Under the pieces are notes generated by a model, which worked only from the letters and a program-made list of their open reading frames with translations, was not told the DNA's origin and searched no databases. 64,000 nt of DNA from Bradyrhizobium sp. BRP22 (GTDB taxonomy: Bacteria; Pseudomonadota; Alphaproteobacteria; Rhizobiales; Xanthobacteraceae), in contig NZ_JADYVX010000006.1 in NCBI RefSeq assembly GCF_020194175.1, positions 62,001-126,000 on the forward strand. The letters are read 5' to 3'. Positions 25,810 to 37,800 of the stretch are shown piece after piece. The translations under genes were made by a program, and so were the position numbers. Numbering within the stretch: the stretch's first letter is position 1; each line of letters starts with the position of its first letter.

Positions 25810-28800
25810 TCAATCCGCCGGTTCCGCGACCCGGGAAACCGCGGCCTCCGGCTTGGGATCAAGCAGGTCGGAGATTGCGTCGAGGAAATCCGCGTCCTTG
25901 AGGATGACGAAGTGGTTGTCGCCGATGACGCCGCTATCGATGGCGTTCGGCAATCGATCCTCCAGCCAGTTACGCTGTACGAGGCGGGTTGACGTCCACC
26001 AGCATCGCGGTGCGACTGCCAGACGCGCCGGCAAGGACGATTCCAGCGCGAGGCTCTTCAAGTGTCTCCCGACCCGGAAAGCGCTGGAGATATCATCGAC
26101 CCCGAGCGAGATGTCTCCCGGTGCGACCTTGTCCAGCACATCCGCGACGAACCGCCGGACGGTCGCCGGCGTCTCCGGCAGGCCGGCGGATCTCATCGAT
26201 CCCGCATGAGATTGAACGCGAGGGTTTGACGCCGCCGGGACGACTGCCGTCAGCAAGCCGGCCAATTCATCCGCCCAATGGGTCGCGACTGCCGACCGCT
26301 CCGCCGGACCATGCTTCCGCGGCACGAAGCTGTCGACCATCGCGAGACAATCGACGCGTTCGCCGCGCCGTTCGAGTTCGGCTGCGACAAGGCTGCCAAC
26401 GAGACCGCCGAGCGACCAGCCGATCAGGCTGTACGGGCCACGCGGCTGCATACGCCTGATCTCATCGGCGTAGTCAGCCGCCATCGCCTCGAGCGAGCGA
26501 TCGCTCCAGGATGGATCGACAAGCATCCGGGATTGCAGCCCGAACAATTGACGGCGACCTTCCAGGCGCCGCGCCAGCGGTCCATAGTCGAAGACGGTCC
26601 CGAACCCGCCATGCAGACAGAACACCGGTCGTGCGCCGGCAACCGGCGCGTTAAGGGGCAACAGGGCCGATGGCGCTGTACGCTCCACAGTGGCAGCGCC
26701 GGAACCAGCCAGCAGTTCACGGATCGTCGGCTTTTGCAGGATATCGCGAAGCTTGATCTCGATGCCGAAGTCCTTGTCCTGCCGAAGCCTTGCGACCACT
26801 TTCAGGCTAAGGATCGAATTGCCCCCGAGCTCGAAGAAATTGTCGGTGACGCCGACTTGCGGAAGCTTCAGTACTTCGGACCAAAGCCGCGCCATCGCGA
26901 TTTCGGCCACACCCTGCGGGGCAACGAAGGCCCGCGTTGCTGCGTCCGGCGCCGGCAGCGCCTGGCGATCGATCTTGCCGCTCGGCAGCACGGGCAAACG
27001 ATCCAGCATCACGATCCGCGCAGGAACCATATAGGCCGGTAAGCTCTGCTTCATAAACCCGATCAGCCGCTCGGCCATACGCTCGGCCGCCTCGCCGGAT
27101 GCATCCTTCGTCGTCTTCGGCGCGACATAGGCGACAAGCTGGCTTCCAGACGCGCCCGGCAACGCCACGACCGCGGCCTGATCGACCTCCCCATGGTGCA
27201 GCAGCGCGGTCTGGATCTCGCCGAGTTCGATCCGGAAGCCGTTGATCTTGACCTGGTCGTCACTGCGGCCGAGATATTCGATCGTGCCATCCTCGCGCCA
27301 ACGCGCCAAATCACCGGTCCGGTACAGCCGGGCGCCGGGCATCGTCGCGAATGGATCGGGCACGAAGCGCTCGGCGGTCATGCCGGCTTTGCCATGATAA
27401 CCCCGCGCAAGCCCTGACCCGCCAAGGTAGAGTTCACCGACAACGCCGGCGGGAATGATATTGAGCGCATGATCGAGAATGTAGGCGCGACGGTCGCCGA
27501 CCGGCACGCCGATCGGTGCGTAAGGCGTATCGCATTCGGCCTCGCCGACCTTCCAGACCAGCGGCGTGACCACGGTTTCGGTCGGGCCATAGCCGTTGAT
27601 CAGGATACGCGGCTGCAGCACCCGCCGCACCCTGTCGAAACCTGCCTTCGGCATCGCCTCGCCGCCGAAGGAATACAGCTTGACGGGAGGCGGATTGCCG
27701 GACTTGTCGACCCAGTCCGCGACCTGCTGCAGATAAGCGGGCGGCAAGCCGATGTGGCTTGCGTGATAAGCATGCAACGCATCGACGGTCTGCTCCGGCG
27801 TCCACAATTCGGCGTCGCGCATCAAGAGCCGCGCGCCATGCGACAACACCGTCAGCCAGCGCTCATGCGCGCCGTCAAAGGCCAGTGACAGGAAATGCAA
27901 CTCGCATGAACTCTCGTCGATTTCATAGAGTGCGCCGGTCGCATGGCAGTGCATGGCAAGCGGACCATGGGCGACCGCCACGCCCTTCGGCTTGCCCGTC
28001 GAACCGGAGGTGTAGATGACATAAGCGAGGTTTTCCGGGTGCAGGCCCGGTCGGGGCGCATGGTCCGGCCCTGCGTCGAAATCGAAGGCGGAAAGACTGA
28101 TCTGCTCGGCCCGATCCGGAATTGTCAGACCAGAGACGTCGAATTGCCCGGTCAGCAGAAACGCGATGCCAGCATCACGCATGATGTAGGACAGTCGATC
28201 AGGCGGATACTCAGGATCGAGCGGAACATAGGCGCCGCCTGCCTTCAGGACCGCGAGCTGCGCCACCATGGTGGCGTCGGTGCGCTCGACCACGATGCCG
28301 ACACGCCGTTCGGGCCGAAGTCCGCGCGCGATCAAATGATGGGCGAGGCAATTGGCCCTGCGATCGAGCGTGGCATAGGAAAGCTCCTCGCCGCCGATGA
28401 TCAGGGCGGTTCGTTTCGGATGACGTCTCGCCCATGCGCTGATCGCCTCATGCACGAGGGGTAACGCGGTCGCCGGCTTCGCATGGCCGTTGCAATTGTC
28501 GGCAAAGCCGGTGTCGCGTGCCGTAACCGGGTTGATGCTGCCGAGCGGCGCTGTCGCGTCCTGAGTCAGCGTCGACAACAGATGCTCGAACTGAGTCCTG
28601 ATCTGCTCCGCCTGCGCAGCGGTGAAATGGCTCGGCATGTACGTGTATTCAACCTGCAGCGTCTGCTCGACCAGGACCGAAAGATCCATCGGGTAGTTGG
28701 TCACGTCGACATTGTTCAACCCGCTGAATTGCAGCGAGCCGTCGCCGCGCTGCATGCCGCGCTCGATCGGATAATTCTCGAACACGATGATGCTGTCGAA

Positions 28801-31800
28801 CATCGCCTGCCCGGCCCGGCCGGCCCAGCCCTGGATATCGTAGAGCGGCGTATGCTCGTAATCACGGATCGCCAGATTACGGTCCTGAAGCGCGCGCAGC
28901 CAGTCCCCAATCGTGCTCGTGGGCAGCGGGGCCTCAATCACCGGCAGCGTATTGATGAAGAGGCCGAGCATTTGATCCGAGCCATCGAGGCTCGCCGGGC
29001 GGCCAGCGACGGTGACGCCAAAGGTGACCGTCTGCTGGCCGGTGTACCGTTGAAGCAACAGCGCCCAGACGCCTTGAACGAGGGTGTTCAGCGTGATCCG
29101 TTCCCGGCGTGCGAACGCCTTCAACGCTGCGGTCGCCTCCTCTCCGAGTCGCGTATAGCAGCGCTGGTGGCCAGGCGCCTGATGGCGGCGCGAACCGAAG
29201 GCGTCGGCAAGCTGCGTCGGCTCGTCGAAGGCCTTCAGCTGGCCACGCCAGAAACGTTCGGCAGCCTGCGCATCCTGCGCCAGCAGCCAGGCGATGTAGT
29301 CGCGGTAACGCGACGGGTTCGCCGTCGACGTTCGGCCGTAGTAATGTTCCAGAACTTCGGCGACGAACCTGGCCGAACTCCATCCGTCCATCAGGATGTG
29401 ATGATAAGTCCAGATCAGGCGATAGAGATCGTTTTCGAGACGGAGCAACTTCACGCGTTGCAGCGGCGGCGTCGAAAGGTCGAATTCCGCGGCCCGCTCA
29501 TCGGCAAGGGCTGCTGCGATACGTTCCTCGCTGATGGCCTGCCCACGCCAATCCTCTTCCTCGAACGGAGCGGCCGCCTCGCGATAGACGGCCTGCAACG
29601 GAGAGCCAGAAAGCTCGCGCCAGAGGAAGCCGGTACGAAGCATCGGATGTCGCGCAGTCACCTCGCGCCATGCGCTCCGCAGGCGACCGGCATCGAGCCC
29701 GCGAATTTCGACGCTGACCTGATTGACGTAAACGCCGCTGCCGGCATCGCGCAGGCTGTGGAACAGCATGCCCTGCTGCATCGGCGCGAGCGGATAGATG
29801 TCTTCGATGTTGCTCCAGTCGAGACCGAGCCGCTCGAGTTGTTCGCTCGTCAGACCTGAGAGCGAGCCGAACGCAGGGGCCTGCGCTTGCTCTCGGTGCG
29901 GCATCTCGCGCGACACTGCTGCAAGGGTTTCGATCGTCTGATGCTGGAAGATGTCGCGCGGCTCGATCAACAAGCCGTGGCGGCGCGCGCGGCTCACCAT
30001 CTGCAGCGAGATGATCGAATCGCCCCCGAGTTCGAAGAAGTTGTCGGTGACGCCGACGTCGCCTTGGCGCAGCAGATCGGCCCAGATCGCGGCCAGCGCC
30101 GCCTCGGTCGGCGTCCGCGGCGCGACGTGGTCGGTGATAGTTGTGAGTGAGCCCGGCGCCGGCAGCGCCTTGCGATCGATCTTGCCGTTCGGCGTCAGTG
30201 GCAGCCGCTCCAGCACCACGATCCGCGACGGCACCATGTAGTCCGGCAGCAGCGAGGCCAGCGTTGCCCGCAGCGCCGCGCCGTCCAGGGTGCCCTCGCC
30301 GCTGACATAGCCCACCAGCTGGCGGTTGGCTCCGATCTCGCGCGCCACCACGACCGCCGCGCGCACCGCGGGCTGTTCCAACAGCCGCGCCTCGATCTCT
30401 CCGAGTTCGATCCGGAAGCCGCGGATCTTCACCTGGTGGTCGGCGCGGCCGACATATTCCACCACCCCGTCGGCCCGCCACCGCGCCAGGTCCCCGGTGC
30501 GGTAGAGTCGTGCGCCCGCTGGTCCAAATGGATCGGGGATGAAGCGCGCGGCCGTCAGCGCGCCGCGGCGCCAGTAGCCCCGCGCCAGTCCGGCGCCGCC
30601 GATATAGAGTTCGCCCGCGACCCCGATCGGGGCGACGTTGAGGTCGTGGTCCAGGATATAGAGCGTGGTGTTGCCGATCGGTCCGCCCAGCACCGGGCGA
30701 TCATCCTGCGCATCGAGCCGATGACGCGCCGACCACACCGTGGTCTCGGTCGGTCCATACAGGTTCCAGACCTCGCCCGCCTGCCCCACCAGCCGCCGCG
30801 CCAGATCCGGCGCCAGCGCCTCGCCGCCGCACAGCGCCCGGCAGCCCTGCGGCAGCCATGGCCTCGATGCCGCGTCATGGTCGAGCAGCATCCGCCAGGT
30901 CGACGGCGTCGCCTGCATCACCGTCACGCCCTGCGCGGCCACCAGCGCCTTGAGCCGGTCCGGATCATGCGCCGTCGCGCGATCCGCCAGCACCACGCAT
31001 GCGCCGATCATCAGCGGCAGCCACAATTCCAGCACCGCGATGTCGAACGACAGCGAGGTCAAGCCGAGCACCCGGTCCTCTGCCGTCAGGCCCGGCTGCT
31101 CCGCCATCGTCGCCAAAAAGTTCGTCACCGCGTCGTGACGCACCATCACGCCCTTGGGCAGTCCGGTCGAGCCGGAGGTGTAGATCACATAGGCCAGGCT
31201 CTCGGGATGCATCGCGAGGCCGAGATTGCCGGCATCATGGCCTGCTGCATCCTGCGGTTCATCCAGCAGCCATGGCTCGGCCCCGGTCTCTGCCAGCACC
31301 GGAGCGACGCGCGGCTGCAGCGAGGCCTGTGTCAACACCAGCCTCGCGCCGCTGTCGCGCAGCATGTGCGCCAACCGCGCTTCGGGGTAATCCGGATCGA
31401 GCGGCAGATAGGCCCCGCCCGCCTTCAACACCGCGAGCAGCGCCACCATCATCTCGATGCCGCGCTCCAGCGCCAGCCCGACCACCACGTCGGCGCCGAC
31501 CCCAGCCCCGCGCAGCCGCCGCGCCAGCCCATTCGCCCGCCGGTTCAACTCGCCGTAGCTGATCTCCCGGTCGCCGACGACGACCGCCACCGCGTCGGGC
31601 GCTGCCTTTGCTTGCGCCTCGAATTGTTCGATGATCCCCAAACGCGGCGCGTCGCGGCTCGTATCATTGGCGCGCAGGAGCAACGCAGCATCGGCCGGAT
31701 CATTCGCTGCAATCGAGCCGACGGCTCGGTCCGCGTCAACGCTGAGTGCGTCGAGCAATCGCACGAACGCGGCCTGCAACTTGTCGATCTGCGCCTCGTC

Positions 31801-34800
31801 AAAATACTTGCGCTGGAAATTGAACACTAGCCGCAGCCGGTCATCGAGACCGACACTCGCGAACAGCGGATAGTTGCTGGTCTCGACGATGCTGGTCCTG
31901 CCGACACTGATGCGCTGTCCCTTCTCCTTCAGCGCCTGGTCGACCGGATAATTCTCGAACACCAGGATGCTGTCGAACAGCGGCCGCCCGGGCCGCCCTG
32001 CCAGACGCTGGATTTCATACAGCGGCGTCCAGTCATATTCTCGCAGCGCCAGATTGCGGTTCTGCAAGTCGCGCAGCCATGCGCCGACCTTCTGCTGCGG
32101 ATTGACGCTGTCCACGACCGGCAGGGTGTTGATGAACAGGCCCACCATTTCTTCGGAGCCAGCGAGCTCGGCAGGCCGGCCCGAAACGGTGACGCCGAAA
32201 CATATGGTGCTCTGTCCGCTATGGTGGCGCAGCAATTGCGCCCATGCCGCCTGCACCAGGGTGTTCAGCGTCACGCGCTCCCGCGTCGCAAACTCGTGCA
32301 GCCGCGCGGTCAATTCCACATTCAGCGCCAGTGCGCGGTGACCGGATGAGTCGCCATTGACGCGTACTGCCGGTCCCTCCGCCAGGAAGCTCGGCTCATT
32401 CAGCGATGCCAGCGCATTGCGCCAGAACGCCGCCGCGGCACCACGATCCTGCTTCTGCAGCCATTCGATATAGTCGCGATAGCGAATCGGCAATGCGGGC
32501 AACCGGTTGTCGCCGTCATGGCGCATCACCTCCGCGAGGAACCGCGCCGAGCTCCATCCGTCCAGGAGGATGTGATGATGGGTCCAGATCAACCAGTGAC
32601 GATCTTCTGCGAGCCTGACCAGCCGCACCCGCTGCAACGTTGGCCGGGACAGATCAAAACCTTCCGCGCGCTCGCGCTGTGATAACTCCGCCAGCGCGGC
32701 TTCCAGCTCGGGTTCGGCAAGTTCACTGGCCCGCGCGCGCCAATCGTCTTCAACCAACGGCACCTCGGCGTGGCGATAGACGACCTGCTGCGCCAATCCG
32801 GATAGATCGCGCCAGACAAATCCGGTCCGCAGTACCGCGTGCCGATCGCTGACCGCCTGCCATGCCATGCGGAGCCGGCCGGCATCAAGGCCGCGGACTT
32901 CCGCTGCGACCTGATTCACATAAAGCGCGCTCTCATCATCGTGCACCGCATGGAACAGCATGCCCTGCTGCATCGGCGACAACGGGTAGATGTCCTCGAC
33001 CTCTCGCCAATCCAGCGCGAGCCTGTCGAGATCGGCCTGGCTCAGGCCCGACAATGCCACGTCCGAGGGCGTCAGCCCAGAGACGCCGCTGGTGCAGTGA
33101 TCGACCAGTTCCCGCAAGGCCGCCTGATAGAAGTTGGCCAGCCGTTCGACGGTCTCGCGATGATAACGCCGGCGGCTGAAGCCGAACGACAGCCGCAATT
33201 GGCCTTCCCGCACCAGGCCGTTGACGCTGAGCCAGCGGCGCATCGGGCTCGTGGCGCTGCGCGAAGAACCGGTGCTTTCCGGCGCCATGGTGAACGACGC
33301 GGCTTCTCCGGTGCCGCCATCGACCTGGCCGAGATAATTGAACACGATCCTGGGCTCGGCCATCACCGACAGCACCGCGCGCTGCTGCTCAGAGCCGAGA
33401 TAACGTAACACGCCATAACCCAGACCGCGATTGGGGATGGCGCGAAGCTCTTCCTTCACCTCCTTGATCAGGGAGGCGACGTCACATGCGCCTCCGGTCA
33501 GCTTCACCGGGAATGCCGTCGTGAACCAGCCGACGGTGCGAGAGATGTCGAGATCGCCGAACAGATCTTCGCGGCCGTGGCCTTCAAGCTCGATCAAGGC
33601 CTCCTCACGGCCGCTCCACTTCCACAGCGCACGCGTGAGCGCTGCTAGCAGGAGATCGTTCGCCTGCGTGCGATAGGCTGAAGGGGCATCCCTCAATAGC
33701 CGTCCCGTCAGTTCGGCATCGAGCGACAGCGATATCTCTTCACCGTCGGCCACCACGTCGATGCCGCCGTGATCGTGATCACATGGCAAATTGACACTGG
33801 CATTGCGCTCGAGCCAATAAGGCAATTCCGCTGCCAATTCCGAAGAGGCAGCGTAGGCGTGCAGTCGTTCGCCCCACAACGCATAAGGATGGCTCTTCGG
33901 TGGAAGAGCAGCGATCGCCACGCCTTGCGCCAACTGGTCATAGGCCGCCGCGATATCTTCCAGCAGCACCCGCCAAGATACGCCATCGACGACGAGATGA
34001 TGGATCACGATCAATAGCCGCTGACTGCCGTCTGCCACATCGATCCCGACCGGCCGCAACAGCGGTCCTCCGGGCAGCGACAGGCTCGCCTGCGCCGCCG
34101 TGGCCAGCCCCGTCACGGCCTCACCGTCAGCCGCGCTACGAACCCAGAGCAGTGTCGATGCGTCCGGCGCTGCGCCGTGCTCGGCATACCACGTCCCATC
34201 TACCTCTTCGAAACGAAGGCGCAACGCATCATGATGATCGACCACGGCCGCAAACGCGCGCGCCATGATCGCCCAATCGAGGCGGTGCCGCGGACAGAGC
34301 AGGACGGCCTGATTCCAGTGATCACGCCCGCCGATATCTTCCGCGAAGAAGCGCGCCTGGATCGGCAATAGGAAATGCCGGCCAGAAACGCGCCCCTGCT
34401 CGGCTGAGATTTCGTTCCGCCGCTCTGTGCGCGCCACGCGCGCGAGGGATTCGAGCGTCTGATGCTGAAAGATATCGCGCGGCTCGATTAACAGGCCCTG
34501 GCGGCGCGCCCGGCTCACCATCTGCAGCGAGATGATCGAGTCGCCGCCGAGTTCGAAAAAATTGTCAGTGATGCCGATGGTGGACTGATGGAGCAGCTCG
34601 CCCCAGATCGCAGCCAGCGCCGCCTCGGTCGGCGTTCGCGGAGCCACATGATCCGATACGACTGCAAGCGCTTCCGGAGCCGGCAACGCCTTGCGGTCGA
34701 TCTTGCCGTTGGGCGTCAGCGGCAGCCGCTCCAGCACGACAACTCGCGACGGCACCATGTAGTCCGGCAGCATCGACGATAGCGCCGATCGCAGTGCTGA

Positions 34801-37800
34801 TACTGCCAACGCATTTTCACCGCTGACATAGCCCACCAGTTGGCGGCTTGCGCCGATCTCGCGCGCCACCACCACGGCCGAGCGCACACCGGGCTGCTCA
34901 AGCAGCCGCGCCTCGATCTCTCCCAGTTCGATCCGGAAGCCGCGGATCTTCACCTGGTGGTCGGCACGGCCGACATATTCGATCGCGCCGTCCGATCGCC
35001 ACCGCGCCAGGTCGCCGGAGCGATAGAGCCTTGCGCCAGGTGGACCAAACGGATCAGGAATGAAGCGCTCCGCCGTCAGCGCGCTGCGGCGCCAATAGCC
35101 CCGCGCCAAGCCGGCACCGCCGATATAGAGTTCGCCTGTCACGCCCTCGGGAGCGAGCCTCAAGTCGCCGTCGAGAATCCTAATCACCGTTCCAGGAATC
35201 GGCTTCCCGATCGGCACCCGCGCGGCGCCATCGTTCCGACAATTCCAGAACGTGGCGTTGATCAGAGCCTCGGTCGGGCCGTAGCGGTTGTCGAATCGAA
35301 CGTCCGGCAAAGCCGCCAGCACGCGCGCCTTCAACTCCGCCGACAGGGCCTCGCCGCCGGCAAACAGGCGTTTCAGCGTCGCGCAGCGTTTCGCCTCGGG
35401 CTCGGCGACGAAACGTTCCAGCATCTGCGGGACGAAATGCAGCGTCGTCACGTCATGGGCAACGATCGCGTCGATCAGGCGTCGCGGCTCGCGGTGCGCT
35501 GCCGGAGGTGCGATCGCCAGGCGGGCGCCAATCGCAAGTGGCCAGAGGATTTCCCAGACCGAAACATCGAAGCTGAAAGGCGTCTTCTGCAACAGGGTCT
35601 CGCCGGAGTCGAGGCTATATTCCGCCTGCATCCAACCGAGCCGCGCAGCGAGCGCACCATGCGAGCAGGCGACACCCTTCGGCACACCCGTCGATCCCGA
35701 GGTATAGATCACATAAGCGAGGTTCTCGGGGTGAAGCGCGATGCCGAGATCACGATCGACATCACCAGATCCAGCTTCGTCGATTGTTTCGACGGTCCAC
35801 ACCTCGACGGCGGTTTCCGCGAATACAGGCGCAAGCGTTTCGAGCAACCGGCCCTGCGTCAGCGCCAATCTCGTTCCGCTGTCGCGCAACATCAGGGCAA
35901 GCCGTTCAGACGGATAGTCCGGATCGAGCGGCAGATACGCCCCGCCCGCCTTCAACACCGCCAGCACCGCCACGATCAGATCGACGCTGCGCTCCAGCGC
36001 AAGCCCGACCGGCGTGTCACGCGTAACGCCGCCGTCGCGAAGCCGCCGCGCCAGACGATTGGCCCGCGCGTTCAACTCGGCGTAACTGACCTGCTCGTCG
36101 CCAAACGCCAGGGCAATCGAGGACGGTGCATCAGCGACGCGTGCCTCGATCTGCGCCACGATGCCGCCATTGAACGCGGAAGGAACACTCTCATCAGCTC
36201 CGCCATTCCAGTTCAGGATCCGCCGCGTCTCCTCCGGACCGACGCCGTTGAGTTCGCCGAGCGGACGATCCGCGCCGCGCGCGATTCCCGCGAGCAGACG
36301 TGCCAAACCTGCCTGCAGACGCCTCACCTGCCGCTCGTCGAAGCGGCTGCGATCATAACGGAAGCCGAGATTGATGCCGTCTGTCTTAGTGAACACCGCC
36401 ACCGTCAAGGCATAGTTCGTGATCGAGATCTGTGCGACGCGCCCCATGCGCGGGCTATTGTCGTTCTGCCCGCGCAGGGCCTGATCGATCGGATAGTTCT
36501 CAAACACCAAAATACTGTCGAACAGCGGCCGGCCCGAGCGCCCCGCGAGGCGCTGGATCTCATAGAGCGGCATCCAGCCGTGCTCCCGCAAATCGACGTT
36601 GCGCTCCTGCAGGTCGCGAAGCCAGCTACCGACATCGGTCTGCGGCTTGGCCTGATCGACAACCGGAAGCGTATTGATGAACAGGCCGACCATCTCTTCG
36701 GAGCCCGCGATCTCCGCCGGTCTGCCGGATATCGTCGCTCCAAAGCAAACGGTGCGCTGGCCGGTATACTGACGCAATAGCTGCGCCCACGCTCCCTGCA
36801 GCAGCGTGTTCAGCGTCACGCGCTCGCGTTTGGAAAATGCCTGCAGTTTTGCCGTCAGTTCTGGATCGAGCGCCAGGTCGAGCGAGCCGTGGCCCGAGGC
36901 TTGTGGATCGGAAGGCCCACCCAGCGCATCCGCGAGAAAGCTCGGATCGTCCAGTTCGGCCAGCGCCGCCGACCAGAACTCGGCCGACCTCTCGCGATCC
37001 CGTTGCTGCAGCCAGCCGATATAGTCACGGTAACGTCCCTGCACGACTGGCAATAGGTTGCCACGCTCGTGCTGCAGAATCTCGGCGATGAGCCGCGCAG
37101 AACTCCAGCCGTCCAGGAGAATGTGGTGATGGGTCCAGATCAGCCGGTAGCGGCCTTCGCCGAGCGTGATCAACCGCACGCGCTGCAATGGCGGTCGCGA
37201 TAGGTCGAAGCCCTGGACACGCTCGGCCCGCGAGGCTTCGGCCAAGGCAGCATCGAGCTCGATGCGCCCCATTCGCGCCGATTGTTCGCGCCAGTCCTCC
37301 TCCACGAACGGCACCGTCACGTGGCGATAGACCACCTGCTGTGCCGAGCCTGACAGTTCGCGCCAGAGGAAGCCGGTGCGCAGCACCGCATGGCGAGCGC
37401 TGACCGCCTGCCATGCCGCGCGCAGCCTGTGCGGGTCCAGACCAGCTATGTCTACCGCGACCTGGCTGATATAGAGCCCGCTTTCCCCGTCGTGCAGCGC
37501 GTGGAATAACATGCCCTGCTGCATCGGCGACAACGGATAGATATCCTCGATCTCGCGCCAGTCGAGCGTTACTCCCAACGAATCGAGTTCGGGCTGTGTC
37601 AATCCCGACATAGCGACGTCCGACAGAGTGATCCCGCAAGCGCCGCTGGTGCAGTGCGCGACAAGCTCCCGCAGTGCCGCCGCATAGTGCTCGGCGAGGC
37701 GTTCGATCGTGGCGCGCTGGTACCGCTTGCGCCCGTATCCAAACGACAGGCGCAACTGACCTTCCGATACCTGGCCGTTGATGCTCAGCCAGCGGCCAAG

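Noticed and set aside
34840..36780. 646-aa plus-strand open frame opposite NRPS 3
   Set aside because: Antisense shadow of module 2 A domain; composition is unlike any real protein here.
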